From positions 38,989-102,988 of the forward strand of contig NZ_JBQKKT010000011.1 in the NCBI RefSeq assembly GCF_052116585.1: a DNA stretch of 64,000 nucleotides, given 5' to 3'. This document shows positions 40,435-48,600 of the stretch, piece by piece; position 1 is the stretch's first letter; each line of letters opens with the position of its first letter. The notes beneath the pieces are model-generated. The model was not told the origin of the DNA, did no database searches, and was given only the letters and a program-made list of their open reading frames with translations. This stretch comes from Luteococcus sp052116585. GTDB lineage: Bacteria; Actinomycetota; Actinomycetes; Propionibacteriales; Propionibacteriaceae. The position numbers and the translations under genes were made by a program.

Positions 40435-41102
40435 GCGTGACCACCTGCCTCCCACAGCTGCACGATCAGCTCGACACACAGCTCACGGCCGCGACGCGAC
40501 TGTTCCCAACCGGCCCGACGGTGTCGTTGACTCGCGGCGGAAGCGGTGATGCCCAGATGGTCTGCAGCCTGCCCCACGGTGCGCCCCTCGTCGAGGAGGT
40601 CCACGATCTCCCACCCTTCATCGGTCCGTCGTCCCAAGAGTTCCTGCCACAACCACAGTGCGGTCTCCGCACGTCGAGCTGGCCCCGCACAGGAGGGACG
40701 ATCTTCACCGTAGACGGCTCGTCCGACACTTTCGTGCACCATGAGACGCAGTCCGGTGGGGGAGTGACGTGCCTCCTCCAGCGCTGTGCGGGCAGCGAGA
40801 TAGGCGCCACCCCGTGCAGCCCGGGTGGAGTCCGGCAGGGGTCCCTCCACATCGCCGAGCCCGATCCCTAGCCGCCAGACCTTGAGTCTGGTGGCCACTT
40901 CCACCACGTCGACCACAGCGGCAGGGTCTGCGAGCAGCACTTGCACCTCATCTCCTGCGGTGCGTTCCGGGGGCAGAAGGAATCGACGTCCAAGGACTCG
41001 TTCGAGGTCCCGCATGAGGCCGGGAACGGCATCACGTGCGTGTCTGGAGTCCCTTTGGTCCAGCGTGACTGCCCAGACCCGAGTTAAGTCTCGTCCCTTC
41101 AT
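40431..41102 (-). CDS. SatD-family protein with C-terminal helix-turn-helix
   Basis: A 223-residue protein. The N-terminal SatD-like domain includes VWAVTLDQRDSRHARDAV, TAGDEVQVLLADP near residue 50 and RLGIGLGDVEGPL near 78; the C-terminus has an HTH-like segment (RTVGQAADHLGITASAASQRHRRAGW). It is probably a regulator of its own operon. TAAGAT at 41115-41110 lies seven bases before the ATG on the minus strand, a leaderless-type promoter. It heads a four-gene run with overlaps at three junctions or near-overlaps. Confidence 0.82.
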   Translation of the reverse strand: MKGRDLTRVWAVTLDQRDSRHARDAVPGLMRDLERVLGRRFLLPPERTAGDEVQVLLADPAAVVDVVEVATRLKVWRLGIGLGDVEGPLPDSTRAARGGAYLAARTALEEARHSPTGLRLMVHESVGRAVYGEDRPSCAGPARRAETALWLWQELLGRRTDEGWEIVDLLDEGRTVGQAADHLGITASAASQRHRRAGWEQSRRGRELCVELIVQLWEAGGHA

Positions 41103-41209
41103 ATGCTACATCTTAGGCCACAGACTTCACGAATTGGGGAGCGATGAAGTGCCAAGGCCCCGATCACGATGGCGGCAGTGTTGGACGTTGCTGTGCTAGA
41201 CAAGGTGTC

Positions 41210-41707
41210 ATGGCTACCACTGCAATGAAGGGCAACCCGGTCCACACCGTCGGGGAACTGCCCACCCCCGGAACCGTCGCTCCCACCCTCAACCTCGTTG
41301 GCGCCGACCTCTCAGCCGTCACCACGCAGTCCCTCGCGGGTCGCCGCGTCGTGCTGAACATCTTCCCCAGCGTTGACACCGGCGTCTGCGCCACCAGCGT
41401 CCGCAAGTTCAATGAACTCGCCAGTGGCTTGGAGAACACCACCGTCCTGTGCGTGAGCAAGGACCTCCCCTTCGCCCAGGCCCGCTTCTGCGGCGCCGAG
41501 GGCCTCGAAAACGTCCAGGTCGCCTCCGACTTCCGCGGCACGTTCGGCCAGGACTACGGCGTGCTGCTGACCGACGGCCCGCTCGAGGGTCTGCTGGCCC
41601 GCAGTGTCGTCGTCCTGGACGAGCAGGGCTCGGTGCTGCACAGCCAGCTCGTACCCGAGATCACCACCGAGCCCGACTACGACGCAGCGATCGCAGCCCT
41701 CGGCTGA
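41210..41707 (+). CDS. tpx: Thiol peroxidase
   Basis: A 165-residue atypical 2-Cys peroxiredoxin that reduces peroxides with thioredoxin. The peroxidatic cysteine is in PSVDTGVCATSVRKF near residue 60 and the resolving cysteine in FCGAEGLENV near 94. The ATG at 41210 has aagg before it; an upstream in-frame ATG at 41144 gives an unlikely Cys-rich extension. It is divergent from the SatD-like operon and ends at a long perfect hairpin. Confidence 0.96.
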   Translation: MATTAMKGNPVHTVGELPTPGTVAPTLNLVGADLSAVTTQSLAGRRVVLNIFPSVDTGVCATSVRKFNELASGLENTTVLCVSKDLPFAQARFCGAEGLENVQVASDFRGTFGQDYGVLLTDGPLEGLLARSVVVLDEQGSVLHSQLVPEITTEPDYDAAIAALG

Positions 41708-41723
41708 GGAACCGGACTCCATC

Positions 41724-41763
41724 TGGCCGTGGCCCGTACCCTGCAGGGTACGGGCCACGGCCA
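41724..41763. terminator. 40-base perfect palindrome after tpx
   Basis: TGGCCGTGGCCCGTACCC-TG/CA-GGGTACGGGCCACGGCCA is a perfect inverted repeat of 2 x 20 bases. It lies between convergent tpx and the Hsp70-like gene, so it can terminate both. Confidence 0.85.
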
Positions 41764-41803
41764 TCGCTCTGTTCGGGCCCGAGGTCCGGGCTGTCCGCAG
41801 CTG

Positions 41804-43291
41804 TCAGGCGAGGTCTCCGCTGAGGATGTAGCCGGTCTCCAGATCCTGGATCCGAACCGAGATGATCCCGTGGGGGTCGATGGTGTAGATCTCCTCCACC
41901 AGCGGCCCGGTCTCCAACCGGCGGACCTCCTGCTCGTGCCCGGGAATACCTGCCTCCTGCAGCTCACGGTCGAAGGGGAAGACAAGTTCGCCGCGAGGCG
42001 AGATCTCCCCGCGCGGCTGGCCCAGCGGATCCAGCGCTGAGTACTCGACGAAGCGGAAGATACCGACATTGTGAGCCGCTCGATAGCGACGGGTCACCAC
42101 CATGGTGTCTGTGACGCTGACGGCATGGTCGGGGGACAGGATCGGATCGAACCTCACCTCACGGCCATCCTCCCCCTCGCGGAAGACGCCGAAGCCCCGC
42201 GAGAGCCGCTCGGCGAGTGTGAAACCAGATTCGGGATCAGCGGCAATGGCCAGTCCGATGGCAGTGGAGGCACCGGGATAGGGCGACTTGTGGACCCGAC
42301 GGCCGAATCGTTCCCTCAGGACTCGAGGCACCAAGGGCAACGCGGAGGCACCCCCCACCAGGTAGAGCCCCGCGATGTCGCTCGTGGACTGGTCCAGCCC
42401 AGCCACCAGCGGTTCGGTGATCTGCAGTGTCTGCTCGACCAGTGGCGCTGCAGCCTCGTAGTAGTCGGCAACCTCCACCGTGGACAGGACCTCTCCCACC
42501 TCGATCGCGACCCGCCGGGTCTGTGGGGTCAGGGACTCCTTGGACTGTCGGCAACTGGCCATCATCGCGCTCTGCTCGGCCCGGGAGAGGGAATCTCCTG
42601 CCATCCCGGCTCGATCCAGGGCCAGGTGGGCCAGCACCTCGTCGAAGTCGTCACCGCCCAGGCGGTTGATGCCGACGCTGCTCAGCACCTCGTGGGCATC
42701 GTCCTGCACGGAGACAAGCGAGGCATCGAAGGTGCCACCACCCAGGTCGTAGACCAGCACCCGGTTGCGTCGGGAGGTGATCGTTCGACTCTGCCGATGG
42801 GTGTACTCGAATCCGGCGGCCGACGGCTCGTTCAGCATCGCGCGGACGGGGAAACCCGCACGACGGAAGGCCTCGAGCGTCAGCAGGCGCTGGGCGGTGT
42901 GGGCATGAGCCGGCACTCCCACCACCACGCCGTTGATCTCCCGAGACTCCAGCGATGAGGACTCGACGAGTGCCGTGCGCAGGGCAGTGAGGAAACTGGT
43001 GACCAGGTGCAGCAGCCCGATCTGGTGCCCGTCCACGTCGATGGTGGATTCCAGGGTGAGGTCGGGCCGTGCGAGGTGCCTCTTCACCGAACGAATTGCG
43101 GGGGCCCCGGCGTCGATGGCCTCGAGCGCGTCGAAACCGTGGATGAGGACGCCATCGGCGAGGGCGGAAATCGTGGGGAAGTGGCTGACGAAGTCGGAGT
43201 GGAGGTCCTGGAAGTCGACCACCGGGTAGTTGCCGCGATCAACGAGCGCGACGACGGTGCGGGTGGTGCCGAGATCAATGCCAAGGTGCAT
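41804..43291 (-). CDS. Hsp70 family protein (non-canonical, DnaK-like)
   Basis: A 495-residue member of the actin/Hsp70 ATPase superfamily. GIDLGTTRTVVAL at residues 4-16 (phosphate 1), NEPSAAGFEY near 155, VYDLGGGTFDASL near 185 (phosphate 2) and LYLVGGASALPLVPRVL near 305 (adenosine) are intact, so it should bind ATP. After about residue 365 there is a short domain that is not the full DnaK substrate lid. No grpE or dnaJ is adjacent. It is divergent from a large coiled-coil repeat protein. I start at the ATG at 43291. Confidence 0.88.
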   Translation of the reverse strand: MHLGIDLGTTRTVVALVDRGNYPVVDFQDLHSDFVSHFPTISALADGVLIHGFDALEAIDAGAPAIRSVKRHLARPDLTLESTIDVDGHQIGLLHLVTSFLTALRTALVESSSLESREINGVVVGVPAHAHTAQRLLTLEAFRRAGFPVRAMLNEPSAAGFEYTHRQSRTITSRRNRVLVYDLGGGTFDASLVSVQDDAHEVLSSVGINRLGGDDFDEVLAHLALDRAGMAGDSLSRAEQSAMMASCRQSKESLTPQTRRVAIEVGEVLSTVEVADYYEAAAPLVEQTLQITEPLVAGLDQSTSDIAGLYLVGGASALPLVPRVLRERFGRRVHKSPYPGASTAIGLAIAADPESGFTLAERLSRGFGVFREGEDGREVRFDPILSPDHAVSVTDTMVVTRRYRAAHNVGIFRFVEYSALDPLGQPRGEISPRGELVFPFDRELQEAGIPGHEQEVRRLETGPLVEEIYTIDPHGIISVRIQDLETGYILSGDLA

Positions 43292-43407
43292 GGTCCAAGC
43301 CAATCACGGAAAGCGCCCAGCCGAGGGCTGTCGATCCAGTGGCGGACCCGGCTCCGGACGGCCGCGCAGATGTGTCTGCCGCACCGTCAGCTGACACAAT
43401 GGGCGCC

Positions 43408-45396
43408 ATGGCAGACAACCAACCCCGCGACGACCACGCCAAGAAGCTCAAGCAGACCGTCTCCACGGTGAAGCAGTTGCGTGGCTGGGTTGCCAGCGAC
43501 CCCACCAGGACGGAGGACTTCGTCGACGCGCTGAACGAGGCCACTGGCCTGCGGGTGCTGTCGCGGGCGTGGGCGGAGGCCGCACCCGAGGCTGCGGAAG
43601 CCGTCGGGGCTGCGGACAAGCTGGTGCGCTCTCGTGGCCCGATCGGGCCCTACACACCGGTGGTGGATGCGGCCCGCTACTTCACGGCCCTGACCCACGT
43701 GGCCACGGTGCAGCTGGGCATGGGTCTGGTGGAGCCGGCGGGATCGACGATCGGGGCGGCCCTCGCATGGAAGGACCAGCTGACCGAGCGTGGCCTGGGC
43801 GAGGCCTTGGTTCCGCGCACCGCGATCTGGTCGCTCCTGACCGACGCTCGCACGGCCATGGCGCGCGGTGACCTCGCCCATGCCAATGCCATGGCCGACT
43901 CGGCTCTCGCCATGGCCCGGCGCAGCGTCCTCGAGCCCGACCACACCCCGGTGCTGCTGGATGCCCTGCACACCGTTGCCGACGCTCGCACGAGCGTCGG
44001 CCTGCCCGACCAGGCGGTGGAGCTGCTGCGAGAGGCAGTCTCGGTGTGGCAGGAATGGACCGAGAGCGACTTCACACAGCTTCCGCGGATGGCCAAGCCG
44101 CATCTTGAACGCCTGATCACCCCTGCCGTCCAGCTCCACCGATCGCTGGTGGCTGCCCTGTGGCAGGTGGGCCGAGGGGACGAGGCGCTGGACGTGCTGG
44201 AACACTGGTGCACGCTGCTGCACCGCAGCGCTCCCCGTCGCGGCGAACCGGGACGGGTGGACGTTGCCCTGGCCCGCAGCGACCAGGCCTGGTTGCTTGC
44301 GGAGGCCGGACGTGGTGCGGATTCCCTGAAGGCCTCGGAGGCGGCTCAGCAGGCCATGAATGCCCTCCTGAAGGCGGAGAAGCCTGTCGGGCAGCATCTG
44401 GCCACCCAGCTGGCGGTCTGCGCCTCACGCGCCCATGCCGAGCTGGCAACCGGACGTGTGGACGCGGCCGCGGCGAGCATCGACCAGGTCTACAACCGCC
44501 TGCAGGCACACCGTCAGGTCACCGTGCCCGAGGCTGCTCGAGGGCTGGCGCACTGGGTTCGCGCCGATGTGCTGTCCGCTGCAGGCGACGAGGCCACCGC
44601 CACAGCCAGCCGCACAGACGCGGAGCAGATCGCCGATGCCCTGCGTGAGCAGCTGATGGGTTCTGGTCTGCTCAACGGAGAGGGCGCACTCGCCGTCCTG
44701 TTGGCCGGCACCCGTCACACGGCCCTGCCGGGCAATCAGCCGACACCGCACTGGGATGTACCGGATGCCTTGGACGCGCTCTCCCCGGCCGGTGCACCGG
44801 TCTCCACGACGGTGTTGAGCGACGAGGAGGCGATGCGCCTGATCGACGAGCAACGGGAGCAGGAGGCACGTGAGCGTGCCGTGGCCGAGCTCAGGGCCGC
44901 GACCGAGCGTGCGGAACGCGAACGGGCACAGGCGGAGCGTCGAGCTGAGGCCCGAAGGGTCGAGGAGGCGGCCGCAGTTCAGAGCGCCGCCGGCCAGGAG
45001 GCGGAGGAGACTGCTCGTCGGGAAGCCGAGGAGACTGCTCGTCGCGAGGCGGAGGAGACTGCTCGTCGGGAAGCCGAGGAGACTGCTCGTCGCGAGGCGG
45101 AGGAGACTGCTCGTCGGGAAGCCGAGGAGACTGCTCGTCGGGAAGCCGAGCAGGATCCAGTCGCCCGGGCGCGCCAAGCGGTGGACCGCGCCCAGAACTC
45201 CACCGACAAGCAGGAGCTGGTGGAGGCGCTGGAGGGGCTGGTCCATCAGCTCGAGCCGCTGGCCCCGCAGGATCCCCAAGGACGTGGACGAGAGCTCGTA
45301 CGTGCTCTGGAACAGTTGTCGGATGCCCAGGGCTGGTGGGGCGGCCGTGCCGCTGGCAAGCGGGCCAAGCAGCTGTCGAAGCAGTGGGGCCTCTAA
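43408..45396 (+). CDS. TPR-like helical protein with a C-terminal repeat coiled coil
   Basis: A 662-residue, largely helical protein. About residues 60-430 show Ala-rich helical pairs that look TPR-like (for example ALHTVADARTSVGLPDQAVELLREAVSVW). Residues 480-585 are a highly charged coiled coil containing six tandem EAEETARR octapeptides, and a final helical segment ends QLSKQWGL. A CACAAT hexamer lies seven bases before the ATG at 43408. It is divergent from the Hsp70-like gene over 116 bases, suggesting joint regulation. Its stop overlaps that of the convergent sirtuin gene. I know no characterised homologue. Confidence 0.82.
   Translation: MADNQPRDDHAKKLKQTVSTVKQLRGWVASDPTRTEDFVDALNEATGLRVLSRAWAEAAPEAAEAVGAADKLVRSRGPIGPYTPVVDAARYFTALTHVATVQLGMGLVEPAGSTIGAALAWKDQLTERGLGEALVPRTAIWSLLTDARTAMARGDLAHANAMADSALAMARRSVLEPDHTPVLLDALHTVADARTSVGLPDQAVELLREAVSVWQEWTESDFTQLPRMAKPHLERLITPAVQLHRSLVAALWQVGRGDEALDVLEHWCTLLHRSAPRRGEPGRVDVALARSDQAWLLAEAGRGADSLKASEAAQQAMNALLKAEKPVGQHLATQLAVCASRAHAELATGRVDAAAASIDQVYNRLQAHRQVTVPEAARGLAHWVRADVLSAAGDEATATASRTDAEQIADALREQLMGSGLLNGEGALAVLLAGTRHTALPGNQPTPHWDVPDALDALSPAGAPVSTTVLSDEEAMRLIDEQREQEARERAVAELRAATERAERERAQAERRAEARRVEEAAAVQSAAGQEAEETARREAEETARREAEETARREAEETARREAEETARREAEETARREAEQDPVARARQAVDRAQNSTDKQELVEALEGLVHQLEPLAPQDPQGRGRELVRALEQLSDAQGWWGGRAAGKRAKQLSKQWGL
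44998..45141. repeat. 24-bp coding tandem repeat, six copies
   Basis: Six 24-bp units encode EAEETARR. Units alternate mostly between two synonymous forms (gaggcggag... and gaagccgag...), giving a 48-bp higher-order unit, which points to recent duplication. A seventh, partial unit follows. Confidence 0.95.
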
Positions 45397-46124
45397 CCGA
45401 GCAGGGAGTCGACGGCGTCCCCGAGGGTGGGACCCAGGTCTTGGTGCAGCACGAGTGATGCCTGCCCGTCGTGGGCCGTCGGATCACGATTGATCAGGAC
45501 CAGGTCACGCCCCTGGTAGAAGTTGACCAACCCAGCCGCCGGATACACGTTCAGCGAGGTGCCTCCGACGATGAGGACGTCGCACGCCAGGATCGCCTCG
45601 ATGGCAGCATCCATCACCCGCTGGTCCAAGGGCTCCCCGTAGAGGACGACGTCCGGGCGAACCATCCCTCGGCAGATGGGGCAGCGGGGGACGCCCGTCG
45701 AATCCAGCATGAAGCGCATGTCCTGTACCTGTCCGCAATCGATGCACCGATTGCGCTGGGCAGAGCCATGCAGCTCCAACACGCGGCGCGAGCCGGCCGC
45801 CTGGTGCAGGCCATCGATGTTCTGCGTGATGACAGCGGACAGTTTGCCGACCTCCTCGAGCCGGGCCAACGCCTGATGCGCCCGGTTGGGACGGGCCTTG
45901 GGGTGCAGCAGCGACGTGCGGTGGAAGTCGAAGAAGGATTCCGGATCATGCTCCAGGCATTCGTGGCTCAGCAGGTATTCGGGAGCAGGGGAGTCCGGGG
46001 TGGCCGTGGCGTACAGCCCGGCGGAGGACCGAAAGTCCGGGATGCCGCTCTCCGTCGAGATACCCGCACCTCCGAAGAAGACGATGTCCTGCCCCCGGTC
46101 AAGGATTGCCTGCAAGCTGTCCAT
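45393..46124 (-). CDS. SIR2-family NAD-dependent protein deacylase
   Basis: A 243-residue sirtuin. GAGISTESGIPDFRS near residue 20 (NAD site), TQNIDGLH near 103, ELHGS with the catalytic His near 120, two zinc CxxC pairs (CIDC, CPIC) and GTSLNVYPAAGLV near 195 are all present. It is cytoplasmic and should remove acyl groups from lysines. Its stop TAG shares bases with the TAA stop of the convergent TPR-like gene. Confidence 0.95.
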   Translation of the reverse strand: MDSLQAILDRGQDIVFFGGAGISTESGIPDFRSSAGLYATATPDSPAPEYLLSHECLEHDPESFFDFHRTSLLHPKARPNRAHQALARLEEVGKLSAVITQNIDGLHQAAGSRRVLELHGSAQRNRCIDCGQVQDMRFMLDSTGVPRCPICRGMVRPDVVLYGEPLDQRVMDAAIEAILACDVLIVGGTSLNVYPAAGLVNFYQGRDLVLINRDPTAHDGQASLVLHQDLGPTLGDAVDSLLG

Positions 46125-46153
46125 GTCTGCATTCTCCCATCGGGAGAGCAGAA

Positions 46154-46181
46154 GCGGGCGGGAGCTTGTGCTCCCGCCCGC
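46154..46181 (-). terminator. Terminator after the second ppk2
   Basis: GCGGGCGGGAG/CTCCCGCCCGC, an 11-bp stem with loop CTTGTG, lies 45 bases past the PPK2 stop on the minus strand. Confidence 0.75.
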
Positions 46182-46195
46182 CCTCCTGAGAGTGC

Positions 46196-46234
46196 GATCA
46201 ACCCAGCTCGATCAACCCAGCTCGATCAACCCAG
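46196..46234. repeat. 14-bp tandem repeat across the PPK2 stop codon
   Basis: gatcaacccagctc occurs at 46196-46209 and 46210-46223, and its first eleven bases at 46224-46234. The stop codon of the minus-strand PPK2 gene (46226-46228) lies in the third copy, so two copies of the gene end follow the true stop. Confidence 0.88.
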
Positions 46235-47125
46235 GGTCTCGCGCCCGCGGGTGACGATGAGCGGATCGGGCTCGTGCACCACGGAGGTGTCCTTGCCGTC
46301 GTAGTCGAACTGGTTGAGGAAGAAGCGCATCGCATTGATGCGGGCGCGCTTCTTGTCATTGGACTTGATGGACCACCACGGTGCGTAGTCGGTGTCCGTG
46401 GCGGCGAACATTGCATCCTTGGCCTGCCCGTACTCCTCCCAACGGTCCAGGCTCTCGATGTCCATGGGGGAGAGCTTCCACTGACGGACGGGGTCAAGCT
46501 GGCGGATCGCAAAACGGGTGCGCTGTTCGTGCTGCGTGACCGAGAACCAGAACTTGGTCAGGGAGATGCCCGCATTCGTGATCATCTTCTCCAGCAGGGG
46601 GGCCTGCACCATGAACTGCGAGTATTCCTCCTCCGAGCAGAATCCCATCACGCGCTCGACGCCCGCACGGTTGTACCAGGAGCGGTCGAACAGAACCATG
46701 TCTCCGCTGGTGGGGAAGTGCTCGATGTAGCGCTGGAAGTACCACTGGCCGAGTTCCTTGTTGGAAGGCTTGGTCAGGGCGACGGTGTGCAGGTGACGAG
46801 GGTTGAGGTGCTCCTCGAAGCGCTTGATGGTTCCACCCTTGCCTGCGGCGTCCCGACCCTCGAACAGGATGATGTGCTTGAGGTCGTTGTCCTGGGTCCA
46901 GTACTGGAACTTGAGCAGCTCCACCTGCAGGGCGTACTTCTCCGCCTCGTAGGCGTCGCGGTCCAGGCGAGTGTCGTACGGGTAGTCCTCGCGCCATGTC
47001 TCGACCGCCGAGCCACCCGGATCGATGAGATCGGGATCGCTACCCGCAATGTCGGGCTGCACGGTGTAGCCCTCCGCTCGCAGACGATCGATGTACTCGC
47101 GGTAGTCGCTGTTCTTCTTCGGCAT
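46226..47125 (-). CDS. ppk2: Polyphosphate kinase 2, class I-like
   Basis: A 299-residue polyphosphate kinase. Walker A is FEGRDAAGKGGTI near residue 90, followed by KPSNKELGQWYFQRYIEHFP, VLFDRSWYNRAGVERVMGFC (Walker B region) and WKLSPMDIESLDRW. These motifs match class I PPK2, which mainly interconverts nucleoside di- and triphosphates with polyphosphate. It is clearly different from the class III-like PPK2 at 7641-8549. A ribosome site ggggaaag precedes the ATG. Confidence 0.95.
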   Translation of the reverse strand: MPKKNSDYREYIDRLRAEGYTVQPDIAGSDPDLIDPGGSAVETWREDYPYDTRLDRDAYEAEKYALQVELLKFQYWTQDNDLKHIILFEGRDAAGKGGTIKRFEEHLNPRHLHTVALTKPSNKELGQWYFQRYIEHFPTSGDMVLFDRSWYNRAGVERVMGFCSEEEYSQFMVQAPLLEKMITNAGISLTKFWFSVTQHEQRTRFAIRQLDPVRQWKLSPMDIESLDRWEEYGQAKDAMFAATDTDYAPWWSIKSNDKKRARINAMRFFLNQFDYDGKDTSVVHEPDPLIVTRGRETLG

Positions 47126-47347
47126 CGCTCTTTCCCCATGTCGGCGCGGGTTTCGCGCCCCTGATCGATCCTAGGGGCGCTGCGCTCGGAGCGCCTAGGG
47201 GCTGGGACTGCTCACAGCGATTGTTGGTCCTCCGGACAACTGGTCGTCACCCAGGGATTATCCACGGAATCAGGCGTGTGAATGGTACCGTCGATTCGGG
47301 GCAGACCCATCCGTCGCCCCACCAGTACATCCAGGGAGATGAAATCC

Positions 47348-48559
47348 ATGGCCGACTTCCAGATCGAAAGCCTCGACCCACAGCACGCCGAGACCATCAG
47401 GGCAACCCTGCCGCTCGTCGGATCCAAGATCGACGACATTGCGCCCAGCTTCTACCGTCGCATGTTCGCGGCACATCCCGAACTTCTCCGCGACACCTTC
47501 AACCGCGGAAACCAGGCCCAGGGGGCACAGCAGCGAGCCCTGGCTGCATCCGTGGCCACCTTCGCCTCGCTCCTGGTCACCCCGGATTCCCCGAGCCCCG
47601 ATGAGCTGCTCTCCCGCATCGGTCACAAGCATGTGTCCGTCGGAATCACCGAGGACCAGTACCAGATCGTCCACGACCACCTGTTCGCGGCCATCGTCGA
47701 GATCCTCGGCGCGGACGTGGTCACGCCTGCGGTGGCCGCAGCATGGGAAGAGGTCTACTGGATCATGGCGCGCACCCTCGTGCGCTTCGAGAAGCAGCGT
47801 TATGGCGAACTCGGGGTCGCCGACGGCGATGTCTTCCGCACCGTGCGTGTGCTCGAGCGGATCGACCACTCGGATCTGGTTGCTTCCTTCCTTCTGGGAG
47901 CGCGTGACGGCGAGTCCACCCTGCCCACCTTTGAGCCGGGCCAGTACATCTCCGTCCGCAGGACGATGGGCGACGGTGCGCGCCAGCTCAGGCAGTACAG
48001 CCTCTGCAACACGGGGGAGCAGGGGCAGTGGCAGATCACGGTCAAGAAGATCCTGGGCAGTTCAACCCCCGATGGGGAGGTCTCCTCGTCGATCATCGAC
48101 GGATTGCACGCGGGCGACGAGCTGGAGGTGAGCCTTCCGACGGGTGATCTGGTCCTGACGCCGGGTGATGACCCCGTCGTGCTGATCAGCGCTGGCATTG
48201 GTGCCACCCCCATGCTGGGCATGGCGCGTCACCTGGCGATGACGGGCGGCCGCCAACTCCTCACACTGCACTCGGACCACGATGCTGCCGATGCACCGCT
48301 GGTGGACGAGTTGGTCGAGGCCACCCGCGATGCCGGCGGACGACACGAGCTCTGGTTCAGCACGTCGGCCGCACAGGGAGCGCACACCGGGCGGATGGAC
48401 CTCACCGGGGTGGAGCTTCCTGAGCGTGCCCAGTACCACCTGTGCGGTGGGAATGCATTCCTGCAGAACCTCCGGGAGCAGCTTCAGGCCCGTGGCGTAC
48501 CGTCCGAGGACGTGCACTACGAACTCTTCTCGCCCAACGACTGGCTGCTGCCCGGCTGA
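47348..48559 (+). CDS. hmp: Flavohemoprotein (nitric oxide dioxygenase)
   Basis: A 403-residue protein of three domains: a globin (residues 1-145, with FYRRMF, haem-binding IGHKHVSVGI near 90), an FAD domain (RQYSLCNTG near 220) and an NAD domain (GIGATPMLGM near 285, LCGGNAFLQNL near 365). It converts nitric oxide to nitrate with NAD(P)H and O2 in the cytoplasm. I use the ATG at 47348 with gggag nine bases upstream; the ATG at 47339 is too close to the ribosome site. TACCGT at 47286-47291 is a possible -10 box. I find no clear operator. Confidence 0.96.
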   Translation: MADFQIESLDPQHAETIRATLPLVGSKIDDIAPSFYRRMFAAHPELLRDTFNRGNQAQGAQQRALAASVATFASLLVTPDSPSPDELLSRIGHKHVSVGITEDQYQIVHDHLFAAIVEILGADVVTPAVAAAWEEVYWIMARTLVRFEKQRYGELGVADGDVFRTVRVLERIDHSDLVASFLLGARDGESTLPTFEPGQYISVRRTMGDGARQLRQYSLCNTGEQGQWQITVKKILGSSTPDGEVSSSIIDGLHAGDELEVSLPTGDLVLTPGDDPVVLISAGIGATPMLGMARHLAMTGGRQLLTLHSDHDAADAPLVDELVEATRDAGGRHELWFSTSAAQGAHTGRMDLTGVELPERAQYHLCGGNAFLQNLREQLQARGVPSEDVHYELFSPNDWLLPG

Positions 48560-48600
48560 CCCGGACTCACCATCGAAGGGCTGTCTGGACTGGTCGGGAT

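Noticed and set aside
44998..45141. Regular repeats at first sight resembling a CRISPR array
   Set aside because: The 24-bp units are contiguous without spacers and stay in frame as EAEETARR in a long coding region.
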